DNA from: Unio delphinus | Lineage: Eukaryota > Mollusca > Bivalvia > Unionida > Unionidae | Assembly: GCA_029339505.1 (NCBI GenBank) | Contig: JAQISU010000096.1 | Span: forward strand, 7,452,001-7,516,000 | Direction: 5' to 3' | DNA length: 64,000 nucleotides | In this document: positions 1 through 14,437 of the stretch, piece by piece | Layout: every line of letters starts with the position of its first letter | Position numbering within the stretch: position 1 is the stretch's first letter | Program-made: the position numbers and the translations under genes | The notes under the pieces: model-generated | Databases searched by the model: none | What the model was told of the DNA's origin: nothing | Seen by the model: only the letters and a program-made list of their open reading frames with translations

Positions 1-2446
1 CTGACTATTTTTCTACTTGCCACTATCAAATCGTTTGGTCTCCACGCTTCCCAGAAATCATTTAATGGTGTTTCCGAAATTATTTCACGGGCTATTTCAT
101 ATTGGATTCTATCCGGTTGTAATCTGATTAGTTTCTTGAATTCGCGTAATTGTTCATCAAGTGCTCTATAATCAGTACTAATTTCTTCACAATAGTCTAC
201 AAAATTCTTTAGCCAATAATGTGGGGATAAACCGACAAATGGTGGTGGTTGGCCATTATCGCCGCACATTATCACGCTTGTATTCGCTAGCAATAACCAA
301 TCAAGAAATCTTTGTAATACATCTAATGATACCGTGTATATTTCATCCCAAATTATGACACCAGGAATATATTTCTCGCCCATTCAATCAGGAGTCCATT
401 TGTCGCCTTTCCATCGAAAGAAACTGATAAGTACAAGCATTAATTCCTCGTTGTTTCATTTCTCTTGCAAGTCTATGGGTCGGTGTTAGCACAATCATGT
501 TTGATGCGTGAAAATCCGTAGGAGTTTTCTTACGAAATAATTCAATCGCACGAGTCGTCTTTCCTGACCCACCACAGCCGTTTAAATAAATTGTTTTATA
601 TCTACATATTGGATCAGATATCGACGGTGCATTAGATAGTTCTGATATCTGATTATTTTTCAAGTATTTATCTTTAATCGTAACATCTGCTGATTTGGAA
701 TAATCACACGGTATTTCCTTTTTAATTATCCATGATCCCCAACTCTCGTCTGAATTAGTGAATTCAGCCACTGCTTTGCTATGTTTCGCGTTTATATAAA
801 ATGAATCAGTGGCTACCCTGACCGCAAATTCAGGAAATCTTTTTATCATTGAAAATAAATTAATAGAAGCATAAGCTAGCATAGACGCCCTCAAATGTGC
901 ATATTGGAGATTTTTTCCATCGTTGTAAGTAACAATTGTACCTAATTTGGTTCCATCGGACAAGAAAGCGTCTTTATGATTTACATATATACCTCTAGAT
1001 GTTACATCTGCGATTATAAAGTCGTATTCAGCATCATCTATAATCAACCGTGAAGAATATCTGTTATATTCATATTTTTTCCACCTTGTGTGAATTTACC
1101 AATTATTCTTCTACCGAGTTCTTTTGCTTGTCTATTTCTAACTTCAAATATCTATTTGGACCGTTTCAAGATATATTCTTCGTCTAGATCAGGAAATTGT
1201 TTTCTATATTCGGTGATTATACTATCTAAACTATCAGGTTGTGGTAACCAGACCTCAGTTTGTTTGCGATATGATATAATTGCTTCACTGACAATTAGCG
1301 ATATCAGCATTTTAGAATCGATCATATACCGTAATAACACTATTGGCATCCAGTGATTTTCAGAGATGTGTCTACCAAGCCAAACATAACAGCACGGATG
1401 AAGTCCTGTAGCCAATTCAAATGATACCACACGAGCGAATCCAGTTAAATTAAAATCGGGTAGTGGTCCATTAACCGCAACACGGGTCATTTCATGTGTG
1501 GGATGTCCAAATCGTTTAAAGTATTCAGCACATTCTCCGTACCCGAGAAAAATCCCAGGATAACACGCAACCATATCAACTGAAATAATACTTTCAGCGG
1601 TGTATTTTGTATTCCATAATCCTCCATGGTTATATTCAACGCGGCTTGATTTGATATCTGATAGAAATTCAGCTCTTGTTGGTTTCCACATGTTTTTCTT
1701 TCTCGCAAAATGAGCCGCAACTGACGGAATTGTAAAACAATTTGTTAATAATTGTTCGTTGTCTTCTGTTGAAAAACCACTAGCTAGTTTTTTTCATCTC
1801 GTTGTGCAGGGCTTCAGTACGGTATAATTCTCCGTTTGGTCTTACAAATTGATCGAATTTACCCTCTTCGTCTTCAAAACTGTGAAGTAACCACTCTGAC
1901 ACAGGATCGTTTTTACTTAACTGATAAATAAAATCAAATAAATTTCCCTCAGAGAATTCTTCACCAGAGATCTCCGAGGGTATATATTTTATTGTTCTAT
2001 CCCGTGGAAATATTGTTACCGCAGGTGTCCACGCGTGTTCGTTATGGTCAATAATTTTGATTGGAGCTCCTGGCGATTTATATTTTGGTTCATATAATAT
2101 TTCTCCTGTTATCGTCATTATGGTTATTGGAAATCTTAATGCTGTTTCTAATTTAGTTATATCTTGAATCGTTGCTCCGTTCTTCCTAACTGTTAATTCC
2201 CATTCGTTTATTTTTTACGTCTTAGATCAGTCAATTTGTTTCCACGCAACGCATTTTTTAATTGTTCTATTATCCATTCTGCTACACAATTTATTCCCGA
2301 TGACAAAATCGGCGGTGACAGTTTCATTGGTTTTAGTTTTTCAGTACTCTGTTTATTATTTAATGAATAGATTCCATAAACAACTGCTGTTACGGAATAG
2401 GATCTTTCATAGTATGGTTTGTCAATTCCAGTTAAAATTCCTGGTC
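1..2446 (-). pseudogene. Replicase (PolB palm-SF1 helicase) relic, copy A
   Basis: Decayed copy of the replicase seen intact at 44234-47386, aligning from its helicase part (window start cuts it) to near its N-terminus. Surviving open pieces are 388-1047, 1152-1691 and 1780-2118. Polymerase motif C (ATDSFYI) lies near 800-820 and the helicase Walker A (GGSGKTTR) near 555-590. A 3'-truncated helicase walks off the left edge. Frameshifts between the open pieces make it nonfunctional as read. Homology ends near 2446, where an ATGT microsatellite flanked by a short duplication begins. No other gene of the element is visible on this side, so this is a fragment or the rest lies outside the window. 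Confidence 0.9.
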
Positions 2447-2640
2447 TATGAATGTGCTTATAATTATTTTTTTTACGTAATTATCTTTTAATGTATGTAT
2501 GTATGTATGTATGTATGTATGTATGTATGTATGTATGTATGTATGTATGTATGTTCGAAACTATGAATGTGCTAATAATTATTTATTTAAGTATTTATCT
2601 TTTAATTTATTTATTTCTTAGGTAGGTAGGTAGGTATGTT
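2446..2640. repeat. ATGT microsatellite flanked by a ~46-bp duplication
   Basis: (ATGT)n at about 2491-2554. The unit before it (2446-2490, beginning TATGAATGTGCT) recurs just after it (about 2562-2608), followed by a short GGTA run. This marks the junction where replicase homology stops. Confidence 0.8.
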
Positions 2641-2849
2641 CGAAACTATGAACGTTATTAGAGCCTATTATCCCTATTAGTGTGTCAGAGAAAATCAACT
2701 CATGCCAGATGTTGAACAATGGGTGTAATTACTACTTATGACATGAGTAAAACTGCAATACCACTAATCCTTCGATTGAGATACTATAGGTTAGTTTGAG
2801 TTCTAATTAGTTTATTTATGAAATAATGGAAAAGTATTTGGTTAAATAA

Positions 2850-2858
2850 TATAAAAGG
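2850..2858 (+). promoter_or_regulatory. TATA box of RBBP4-like gene 1
   Basis: TATAAAAGG lies about 140 bp before the ATG. The same motif in the same position precedes the paralogue (35938-35946). Conservation of the upstream block in both copies suggests a true core promoter; the transcription start is not visible. Confidence 0.55.
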
Positions 2859-2982
2859 CCTTTTCATTTCAATTCTGGATCGATATTCTCGTCCCAGCTG
2901 TTGGTGTCATACCGATGCGAATTTTTCTTCAGAACAGAAAAGACTTTAGTTGATTTTAAACCAAAACTTGCACTATTTGTAA

Positions 2983-4212
<1,230 letters not shown>

Positions 4213-5040
4213 GAACCTGAAACCAGCTAAAGACCAGAATGGTAACAATTTCCAATTGATATAATTGACATTCAGTATGCTCGGATTTCTTACATTTTAG
4301 ATTGATTGATCATTATTTTGTATCAAAAGTGTAAAACATCCTTTCCAGCATCTAACCGTATCGCCTGGATTTACTTATGTAGAAAATATAAAGAATTCAT
4401 CATCTTTCGCATCTAAAATCGCGTCTACCGTAATTAATGCAGTAAATTTGTTTTGAAAGCTTGTATTATGTTAAATTTAATGCCAGTTGTATATAAAAAA
4501 AAAAGTTTGGGAAAGAAATCACGGTTAGAGAATATTCCTTTCGTTCACAAAATGATTGAAAATATAATGCCTTTTCACAAAGTGGTTGAAAAAACTAATT
4601 TAAAATAATAGGTTACCCTAAGAGAGTTATTATATGCATTTCTTTATTTAATGGTGAAATAAAAAAAATGAAGGAATTGTTTTACCGGGGTTTACCTATG
4701 TATATATTGAAAAGTCTTTACAAATATGTATTTTTTTTTTTTTTTGGCTGATGTTCTACTGTATTCATATGAAATATTAATAAAGTTATAAAGCACAGTG
4801 ATTAAATAGGTTTTGTTTTGATTTATTCACACTCGACACATGTGCTGCTTCCATCAGGTAAGTCCAAACCGGTCTCCCTAAACAGTCATGTACAGTAATG
4901 GGCTTTACTGGACAGAAATGGTCAGTAATGTAGACGAAGAAAATATTGTATTGCATGCGAAATTACAGCAATGGAATAAATTAACAAGAACTAGTTTTAT
5001 ATAATTTATATCCAGAAATTTATTATTAACAGAAAAATAT
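4213..5040 (+). other. 3' UTR and flank of RBBP4-like gene 1
   Basis: A/T-rich sequence without a gene. AATAAA at 4779-4784 is conserved in the paralogue (38067-38072) and is the likely polyadenylation signal. The sequence around 4984-5010 is the empty site of a SINE found in the paralogue at 38288-38533. Confidence 0.6.
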
Positions 5041-5052
5041 TCAGAAATATCT

Positions 5053-5212
5053 TATGTATGTATGTATGTATGTATGTATGTATGTATGTATGCATCCTTT
5101 TGCTCTGTATACACACATGATATCTTGGGGGGGGGGATACAAAATGTATAAGAAATGTATGTATGTATGTATGTATGTATGTATGTATGTATGTATGTAT
5201 GTATGTATGTTA
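5053..5212. repeat. Two ATGT arrays separated by a ~110-bp repeat
   Basis: (ATGT)n at about 5053-5092 and 5156-5211. The segment after each array (CTCTGTATACACACATGATA then a G-run) is duplicated, so array plus spacer was tandemly duplicated. ORFs on both strands here are translations of the microsatellite. Confidence 0.85.
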
Positions 5213-5639
5213 GTTGCCCAATCCTTTTGCTCTGTATACACACATGATATCTTGGGGGGGGGGGGGAATACAAAATGTATAAGAAAACAAAATATATATG
5301 TTGGAACTTGTGAACTATATATTCTAATCTATGTTATCAAATAATAGGTTGTATATAACTAAAGTATGATATCAACACTATTATTTGTTACAGACTTGAA
5401 TTGATATATGAACAATAGTGCTTGTTACCAGCTTTTGCTAATGTTTAAACAGCGATTTTTGAATGTAAATAATTGGTCTTAGAATGAAAAGAATGAGAAG
5501 GCTCCAAGCATATATTCCTTATGTATATAATAAGATGGTTGTAGTCAAACCAAAAAACAATTTTCTATTCACTGTGTTAAAATTCCAAATGCTCTGAACG
5601 TTTGTGATATCAGAATGGGAAAAGAAAAGAGCAAGAAAG

Positions 5640-6260
5640 TTTTGACGTATGTACTACCTTAAAAAAAATGATGAACGTGATGACCCAATTAGAGATAGAA
5701 ATCACGAAATAAGACAACTGGTCAAATTCAAACGAAAAGGCTATCGTAGCAAGAAAACAATGTATATATACATATCTAGCACACAGACAAACAGCATCAA
5801 TATTAATAGGAAACACAGGATATAGGAGACCACTAGCCATGGTCAAACCAAAATTATTAAGAAAGTGGATCCGAAAAAGGGTAGATAAATCCCACCTCGG
5901 AAAATCCTTTTATAGTAACACTAGCGAAAAAGAGAATAAAACTACCCCTTTCAAAAATGTTATATAATCCCGACGGGAAAAACTAAATTTAAGGGAACTT
6001 AAAGAAATTGTTTATTAAAAAAACACATAAACTACATATCGGGGGGAGCACATACACATATTAAAACTTTTTACCATTGTTTGAATTGGGGGGGGGGAGG
6101 CATCTGTCTGGTGCCCCCACTTCCCCCACCCCCAATAAAAGAAGAAAGTTTTGACAGTAGAGGTCTCGGTCAGACGGCATATGATCAGAGTATCGCAAAA
6201 ATATCCAATGTGCAAAAATGCTCTACACTACATTGTAATAATACAATGTAACAAATTAGA
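5640..6260. repeat. Unclassified interspersed repeat, copy 1 (partial)
   Basis: Shares sequence with 32590-33545 and 39890-40940: an AAGACAACTGGTC-type segment, 'CCACTAGCCATGGTCAAA', a run of short ACCCC/GGGAAA motifs, and a terminal hairpin at about 6088-6118 in which a G-rich arm and GTGCCCCC flank CATCTGTCTG. No protein is readable. Class unknown. Confidence 0.6.
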
Positions 6261-6269
6261 AAAAGAGAG

Positions 6270-7060
6270 GAAATAACTATTTACATATATAAACAAACAG
6301 GATAACTATCGAAGTGACCGATTCGTCTTCGTTAGCCAAAGTTCCGATGTGATAACCCTATTTACACCTTGTCATATCGAGCAGATATACCTCTGTGTTT
6401 CGGGTCTGTGAATTTCCTTGCATGCGGCGGCAAGCCAAAACATCCTATGAAAATTAAAAATTGTTCAAATTTTAACACTGTTCCTACATGATCTATACAC
6501 ACTGGAAGCACATAGCTTGAATGGACTGATAAATAAGCAATTTCCGAGTACTGGTCCATGTTTGCACAAATTCCTTTCACTCAGATATACCTGTAATGGT
6601 TTTCTCTAGTACATCGTCCAACTTTCTATGTTCAACTTTCAGGCCAATTGCCCTCACCATTTTCAGCCGTTGTACAATGCACCTCGTGGCTAATTAATTG
6701 GCATTCCACACTAAGGGAGGCAACTCAAAAAATTAAATGGATGTTACTATGACCAAACACCAATATATATGTTCGATCCACCAACGTATAGATAGGATTA
6801 TCGTACCAGAACCTTGGCTAGCGAAGATGTGAACGCTAACAAATTTTCTAGACTTCGCCAGTGGACGAGGTCACATCCTTGACAATAACGACATGGTCCT
6901 TAAAACGGATTATAAAACTTGTTGAGAAGCAAAGTAAGTGTTTCTAATCGCAAAATGGCCCGCACAAAACAGACCGAAATGTAAAGCGATACGGAATGTA
7001 ATAACAGGATTTCAACATACAATGAAGTAAATATAATCAACATAATATAAAGACTATGCA
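6270..7060. other. No gene recognised
   Basis: The end of the segmental duplication (to about 6315) is followed by unique-looking sequence. An ORF at 6362-6580 (-) has no recognisable motif. Confidence 0.4.
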
Positions 7061-8245
7061 ATGCAGTATAGGAGGAAGAAATTGCAACCAGCTTTTCACA
7101 ATCCTAAACTAAAAAGGCGAGCAATACTAAAGACGCAAAAGGAAAGTAGACACAGAGGAAGGTTCGTTTCTAGAATGCAATTAAAAGGAAAGAACGCAGT
7201 TCCTAGATATGCAAGGAATAAAGAGGGAAAACATACCCGGGGTGTCAACGGTTTTGATAGCACTGACAGTAAGGGACCCAGATATAAAGCAAAAGTACAA
7301 AGGCTACATAATAAGACCACGTGGTAACTCACCAGCTCTACCATATGGAGAAATTAACATACACGGGGAGAAAGTTCTAGTTAAAAAAGCAGAACCGATA
7401 TTAAGAAAGATATTTAAAAAAAACAGACAAGAGAGCTACATCTTACAGATATACCAATGGAGATACCCTTACAAAACACAGTGGAATATTTCGAAGAAAA
7501 ATCTGGAATCAAGGTAGGGGAGTCAATTCTCGGCACGGTTCCCGGGTTCACTACATACAACGGAACCAGAATATTTCAAATTGAAAAAACAAAGCTAAAA
7601 GCCTAAAAGGGGCGTTTTTTTTTCTACACGGTTTCATCGCAAAAGCATGGTAAAAAGTACGAATATAAGAAATAAAGTGCAACAGGTGTGGAGAGACACA
7701 CCACATAAATGTCGCAAAAATGTAGAAGAAGCCACATAACCAAACATTTTAGGAAACTTAAATGAAGAAGTAAGATCAAATGACCACAAAAAGAACAAGA
7801 ACAACAATTAGCTCAAAAGGAAATACCTACACAGAAATAGAAGTAGAACCAGATACAGAAACAACAGAACAAAGAGAATTTAAGAGAAATAGAGCAACAA
7901 AAGGCAAAATAAACAAATAAGAATATCCGGACAACAACAAACGGTCAATAAAAAAAGAGTTGAATGATACATAGAAAAGAGGCACAACAACAAGAACAAC
8001 AACAACAGCGAGAGAAGGAAAATTAAAAACCCGCAGGGATACAGAAACTACAGCAACAACAACGATAGAAAAGGGAAAACAGACTATACAGAAAAAAGGA
8101 GAAGAAAAAAAAAAACAGAGAAACGACAACGAAGAGAAGTTGAAACGATCGAGGAAAACGGTGTCCATTTTGAGGGAAAACCTGAGAAAACCGGTAAAAT
8201 AGACAACATGTCACAAGAGAATTTGATAAAAGAACAGATATTCGA
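7061..8245 (+). pseudogene. Degenerate gag/ORF1-like retroelement protein
   Basis: Several frames contribute. 7209-7320 gives GVSTVLIALTVRDPDIKQKY, resembling the RNA-binding region of retroelement ORF1/gag proteins. 7440-7600 gives GESILGTVPGFTTYNGTRIF in another frame. Near 7675-7720 a CCHC-knuckle-like C-x2-C-G-x3-H pattern is readable. A K/E/Q-rich tail with CAA repeats follows and resumes after a SINE insertion (to about 8690). Multiple frameshifts and stops make it a relic. Whether it came from a non-LTR element or another retroelement is uncertain. Confidence 0.4.
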
Positions 8246-8257
8246 GCAAGAAAGAGT

Positions 8258-8514
8258 TGTTGTTGTTGTAGGGGTTAACGCCATTTTTCAGCACACAATA
8301 GGCTATACATGGCGGTCAGTATTATTGGTGGAGGAAGAACCCGGGACCCCCCCCCCCCCCCACGAAAAGAACCACCGACCCATGAGAAGCTACTGGCAAG
8401 CTTTCTCACGTAACTACATCAGCCGAATCTTAGACTCTAACTCACGCAGACAGGTGAGATGGCAGTGGTCCGTAACGGAGAGCGCTTTAGACCACTCAGC
8501 CACTCGGGGCTCCC
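8258..8514 (-). mobile_element. tRNA-derived SINE (family 1), copy 1
   Basis: Read on the minus strand, it begins with a tRNA-like head: A box near TGGCTGAGTGGTCTAAAGCG and a B-box-like part near 8440, then a body ending in GGCGTTAACCCC and a short CAA-rich tail. It is flanked by a 12-bp near-perfect direct repeat (GCAAGAAAGAGT at 8246-8257; one extra A at 8515-8527), so it was retrotransposed into the K/E-rich relic. Related copies lie at 12443-12684 and 38288-38533. Confidence 0.8.
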
Positions 8515-8527
8515 GCAAGAAAGAGTA

Positions 8528-9093
8528 AAAAGAAGGAAAAAAGAAGAGAAAAAGAACAAAAACTGATAGAAAGATGTATGGAATATGACGAATGCTTGGA
8601 CAATGGAAGTTGGAATTTAAAGAAACAATTGAAGAAAAAAAAACAACAAAATGTCAATCCAAATCAACAGAAATAAAATAAAATGTAATAACATTAAATA
8701 ATTAAAAAAATTTCAATCAATAGTAAACACAAACATATTAGGGCAGGAGGGCCACCCCAAGAATGGTCTTTGAAGAACAGCGGGGAGAGCACCCGCTAAA
8801 TAAAACAAACAAAAAACAAACAAACAAGAATTACAACGGATTACGCCACCATCGTTATCAGCAGGTCACACAATAAATAACGTCTTAGGTGACATGCTTA
8901 TTTGGGACTTCGTAACCGAATTTCGAAAGAAATTTTACAGAGAAAAACTCCACTGTTACTATTTTACAGAAATTAATAAAGTACTTTCAATTTAAAATTA
9001 ATAACATAGTAATTTATTATTTATTCTTAATAACCCAATTTTAGTGATAGCATATGTGTTTTAATTAAATTAGCCAAGAATCTAAAAACCAAG
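8528..9093. other. Relic tail and A/T-rich spacer
   Basis: 8528-8690 continues the K/E-rich reading of the relic before the SINE. After that there is A/T-rich sequence with a CAAACAAACA run near 8800-8830 of the kind found at retroelement 3' ends. No gene seen. Confidence 0.4.
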
Positions 9094-9891
9094 TGTTACG
9101 TATATTTGATATAAGTCATTTATATTTATTTTATTGTCTGTTTGTTAGATTAAAATTTGGCATTTTAAGTTTTAAGATTCGTTCATTAGGGGGGATGACC
9201 TTTACTTTACAGAATAAACACTAGGTGCTGACCTCATTTCTGACCTGGTATCAGAGTTGTAAACAAGGTTTTAAAATGATTGGTTGATTCCAAGGACAAA
9301 AATGGAGTAAAGTATACACATCTTTCTAATTTAGTTGGGTCATACGATGTTTGCGTGATTTCTTGAGCGTGAGATTGTTCTGAGAGATTCTGGAAGGTCG
9401 TGACCCCTTTCTTGTTTACTTAAAAACAGGTATATGAGTGATGTTTTGGAGCGAGATATTTAGTTGTTAGTTTGGGCTTTGTAATACAAAGATGTGTTTT
9501 ATTGTTTGAGTGTAAATCATGTCCATTCGTTCGGGATCAAGAGGAATTTATTGTGCTATTTATCTAGAAATTACTTGTGCTCATTTGGATTATTATAAAA
9601 CTAAAACTGACTTCATCACGTGACATTGTCGTCCATATTGGATTACATCGTCAAGATTCGAACCGGGAACTATTAGGACATTTTATTATCAGGACTCTTG
9701 CAATTCCACTAGTGGATTATATTGTGAATTCTTTTTGGATTAATTTTTGGACTTGATTCTCTAAAACCGTAAGTTTAAATATTTTCTTTTATGAAAATAT
9801 TTGTACTCAATAAATTGTTTGTTAAATTTTACAAGCCTGTTATTTTCACTTCTTTCTTTGTTGCTGCTTATTCGAGCCTAAGCACGTAACA
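9094..9891. mobile_element. Probable solo LTR (~798 bp)
   Basis: Starts TGTTACGT and ends ACGTAACA, a perfect 8-bp terminal inverted repeat in TG...CA form typical of LTRs. AATAAA occurs near 9808, about 80 bp before the end. Flanks (CCAAG / CAACG) are not a clean target duplication and no internal retroelement sequence adjoins, so this is a solo LTR or an LTR-like repeat. A second copy elsewhere would settle it. Confidence 0.55.
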
Positions 9892-12433
9892 CAACGCAAA
9901 AGGTAAAGAGCTAAAATTATAAAATTCAAACGTACATCAGAACCAATACAAATGTACTTCATATACGATGTTAATTGAATGCAATTAAATTTGAATACCC
10001 AGTAAACGTACTTCAAAATTATTACTTTCTAATACATGTCTGAAAAATCTTGACGTACAATTTCAAACAAAATACAAAAAGTAATAATTTCACTTCCAAA
10101 ATATCTTTGAAATAGAAATATTCAAATAAAGTTAATAAAGGAAAGAGAGAAAAGACCATCCTGAAAAATATACCACAAGACTTTCAAATTATAAAATGTT
10201 CTTCTTTTTATCAATATAAGATTCCACATCGTAAACAATAACAGCGAAATTAGTAGCTTTTTGGATCAGATATTCTGAAGTTTACAACGGCCAGGGACCG
10301 TCTCGTGAAGGTTTCTTGCATGATATGTTACGTTTTTTAAAAGAGTTTTCAGAACATAACTTCAAGCATCAAAGTCTAAATAAGTATTATAGCAGTTGTA
10401 CCTGCTCTATCAGGGGTGTAATATGTGACACGTTTACTATATGGCCAAGTTCTCAGTGTATGGGCGATCAAAACTGTGTGTTTTAAAGTTTTTAAGACAA
10501 GTGTTTGGTAATATATTAATGCAATAAATGTTAATTTTAATAATAACTTCCAAAACTTAATATTATTTGAAACTCAGAAGCGATCTTTTATATTTAAACT
10601 CAAATATATTTCAATCTAAAATCTACTGTTTTAAATTAATAGGCATATTTTACATACCTTTGAACTTAAAGCAAATTCATTAATGGTTGTGATTTGGGTT
10701 AAAACTTATTCGTGAAAGAAGTCCACAGTAAACTGAGTACCCAAATCAGATAGTTATATCTGCGGAATAATATAACTGTTACGAATTTATGGTCATACAC
10801 GAAGTAAAACCAACAGGTTTTAAAACTTAACGAACACTTTAATTATCAATGTTATACATGAAAATGTGAGAAAGACTTGCGTTTTTACGAAGTGAATTTA
10901 CAACAATCCTGAAAAAGTTACATTAAAGTAAAAAAAAAATTAAATAAAGGTTCTTTATAAAATTTAGAACCGGAAATGTACTAGTCCTTGGCGTTGTCAG
11001 AACACTTAAATAATTCACGAAAGATCCGAAATCATATTTTAGTCTACAAAATGAGGACTTTCTATTTCCACTGAGCAGTCCAAACAAATGTTTTTCATCT
11101 TAAATAATATCAAAGTAAAACATAAAAAAACGCCGCAGACTTGATGTTACAAAAGGAACACAAAAGTAAGAATGATTTCAAGATAGGAATTAACCTGGTT
11201 GCTCTTTCTATTATGACTATATTTTACAGCATACCACTACGTGATAGACCATACTGCTTCATCTAATGTTTCAAAATACCTGTTCATGTGACCTAACCCA
11301 TCCCTAATTACCTTAATTCTTCAAACATACCACCGCAACGAGCTCATAATAACTTGTTTTGATTATTCCAGCTTTTTTTTAAATAAGAAAGATAAAGTGT
11401 TATATGGCAGTCGATATTTCTTCTTCATCAATCCTAATAAAATGAATTCATAAATAATAATACAATATTACATACTGGGAGGCTGGTTGGTGGGGTGGGT
11501 AAGTACCATCAAAACCCACCATAGTACCCACCCCTGGACTAATTTGATTTTCTGTCATCTTTTAAAACGAAGAAATTAAGGATCATTGATGTTAAGACAT
11601 TCACGAGTATTACAACAAATTCCTAGATTATGATTTTCTGAGCCTACTATTACGACTATATGGTCGTATATTAAGGATAGAAAAGAGTGAAAACAACTAA
11701 TTTATTTCCCTAGATTACAAAGTGAAACTTTAAAAAGAACTTATAATTAAATCACAAAAAGTCCAAATGTTTAAGTTCCTTCTGAATTCTAGTGGTATTC
11801 TAAATAAGTTCCAATGTTGAACGTGCTGATGTGCATATAGTCTCGAATATGGTAATGTACCAATGACCCGAATATGTGACGATGTGCTGGCTGCTGTTAA
11901 TAAATAACAATAATATAATCCAAAATTGTTCTTGTCTGAAATCTCTGTAATTCCAAGTTAATATTCCAGTACAAGGATAGTATAGATGAGAACTTTGTTT
12001 TTCCAGAGAATAATAATTTGAATAAATAATTCCACCTACATAAATACTAAGCATGACATTAAGAATTATTTTGCCTCATATTGTCACTTAATGGAATATT
12101 TCATTCTAAAACATTCTAAGTGTTCAGCAAGCAATTAAAAAAAAATATGGGAAACATCAGGTACTCCAGGTTAATCCAAGGACAATACTAATGTCCTTGA
12201 CCCAGATCCAAATAAACACATTTACATCCTTTGATAACGGTTCTAATATTTTAACCACTCTCCAATAAAATATTTACAATGAATGATTTGTTTACAAAAT
12301 AAAATTTACTTGTCAGTTGCATTATGAACTTGATTTTGGACAAGATCAAGTCCAAAATAGAATTATACGTAACACACAATCATGCAGAATGAAAGTAAAA
12401 TACATTACAAATTAAATATTGATAATTATTAAG
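9892..12433. other. No gene recognised
   Basis: A/T-rich intergenic sequence without coding signal. The ORF at 11800-12054 (-) has no recognisable features. A short CCACC-rich patch at about 11480-11540 is the only compositional change. Confidence 0.5.
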
Positions 12434-12442
12434 AAACTTGAT

Positions 12443-12684
12443 AACGGTTTTGTTGTTGTAGGGTTTAACGCCATCTATCAGCACAAGATAGGCTATATTG
12501 GCTGCCAGAATAACTGGTGAAGTAAGAACCCTGAAAAACCAGGAGAAGAATCACCGACTTACGAGAAGCTACTGGCAGGCTTTCTCACGTACCCACGTTA
12601 GACGAGCCTGAGACTCGAACCCATGCAAACAAAGTTGAGATGGCAGTGATCCAGAACATTGAGCGCTTTAGACCACTCGGCCCC
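12443..12684 (-). mobile_element. tRNA-derived SINE (family 1), copy 2
   Basis: Same layout as 8258-8514: GTTGTTGTAGGGTTTAACGCC at the tail side and GAGCGCTTTAGACCACTCGG (minus-strand A box) at the head. Flanked by the 9-bp direct repeat AAACTTGAT (12434-12442 and 12685-12693). Confidence 0.8.
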
Positions 12685-12693
12685 AAACTTGAT

Positions 12694-13006
12694 GTCAGTA
12701 TATCGATATATTATATATCATATATACTTTCACTGGAAATGTATTGAATCATTAAGATATGCATTTTAACAGTTAATAAATTACATTTAGATATTTGTGA
12801 TAGCAACATTTAATTTCGTCTACGTTTTCATGCATGTTATTAATTTGAAGATCTATAGTTGCTTTTTTTATTTATATTCATTTTGGACAATTGCGCTTTC
12901 ACTGTTTAAAGTAGTCATTAGAAGCTTCTTCTAAATGATCGATAGTTTCTCTAATTAGATTATTTTATATTGTTACTTATCTTTTGTTGCTAATGTTTTC
13001 TAAAAT
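12694..13006. other. A/T-rich spacer
   Basis: Short TATA-rich stretch and A/T-rich sequence; no gene seen. Confidence 0.4.
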
Positions 13007-13019
13007 TTGTATGTATGTA

Positions 13020-13988
13020 AGTTTACCCACCCGGACATATCATATCATAAAAGGTCACAGTTTAAAGAATTGGCGGATGCTTCTGAATGTGACGCAGTTG
13101 CTTTTAGACCTCTGAACGAAGTGCGTTGGTTATTTAGACATTTTGCACTTCAAGCAATCATTAGAAATTATGGTGTTTTATTAAAATACTTTGAAGAAGA
13201 AAAGGATAATGACATTGATGATCCTATTCCAAAGTACTGTTTTAAAAAGCTGAATAGTCAGCAATTCCACATAACACTGGATGTTTTGAATGATGTGTTA
13301 TCTGAACTAGCTACTTTAACAATGGCATTTCAAAAACGAGGATTGACACCACTGGAAGCATATGATCTTGCACAAGGTAAACTGAACAAAATGTGAATGC
13401 AGTACTTGGGTGACACAGTGAAATGGAGTGATAACGTTAAAAACCTTCTTGACAAAATCTCTGGAGAAGTTTCAGTGAATACTAACTCCATATTAACTTT
13501 CATTATTATGCTGTGTTTGCATTTGGGGGGAAAGATTTCCAGAAAATGAAATTGAGGAATGGTCTGCGTTTGACTTTGGAATTGAACACATAAGTTCACT
13601 TTGTTCAAAGTACAAACAATTTCTTCAGGAGGAACAAGTTGTTATTCAGCAGTACAATGACTTCAAGTTCTTAGTCTCAGAAAAAATCAGAGGCAAACTG
13701 ATAAACAGCTTTCCAGATATGGTGACTTTGGCATTTCAGAATGATCACTTTGCAGAGTTAGCGAAATTGATGGATATTGGTGGAACATTTTTAGCTTCCA
13801 GTGCAGATTGCGAGTGTGGTTTCAGCCTGATGAACAGTTTGAAAACCAAATTAAGGAATCGTCTACAGTTAGAACATTTGGAAATGCTGATGCGTGTTAA
13901 GAGTCACCTTCAAGATGGAGGATCAATAGATCTTGATAAGATTTATGTAGATTGGGTAAATTTGAAAGATCGCAGAGAAAAACGTTGA
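13020..13988 (+). pseudogene. hAT-superfamily transposase relic (C-terminal half)
   Basis: Open from 13007 to 13396, then broken, then open again 13719-13988. The first part (FRPLNEVRWLFRHFALQAI) resembles the central region of hAT/ZBED-type proteins. The last part has the hAT dimerisation signature: SSADCECGFSLMNSLKTKLR followed by LEHLEMLMRV. Stops and a frameshift around 13390-13560 inactivate it. The N-terminal BED finger and the first catalytic acidic residue are not visible. Confidence 0.75.
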
Positions 13989-14437
13989 GAACGATAACTG
14001 GTATGATGACTGATGAGTGGTATCAGTACGCTAATTCTCTCCTTCTAGGCTTCTATACATATTACATGAAAAAGCAGACTATTCCAACGAATAAATTAAT
14101 TGACATTATACAGTGATGGTTAATTATTGTAATTATCAAAAATTAACCGTTTCGTTTAGTTGGCCTATATACCGTTATGTGGCGCACAAATATATAAATC
14201 TCCTTCCAAAGTTGCACAGCCAATATCTTTTGCCGCACACAGCCTTCGGAAGATTAGAGGGAACATTGACCACAAATATAAATATTGTCTACTGCAGTAT
14301 AATTTATTTAACTTTGTAATTTTACATTCTAAGAATAATACAAATCATTTTTAATAAAAATACCACTCAAAGTCGGAGGTTAATAGGTTGTCATGTTGCG
14401 TGATTGGTAGGCGGAGCGATCTATCATCTGGAGTAAG
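13989..14437. other. Spacer
   Basis: No recognisable gene. Overlapping short ORFs at 14113-14354 have no motif and A/T-rich composition. Confidence 0.4.

Noticed and set aside
5041..5344. ORFs on both strands rich in Tyr-Ile-His-Thr or Met-Tyr-Val-Cys
   Set aside because: They are translations of ATGT microsatellites.
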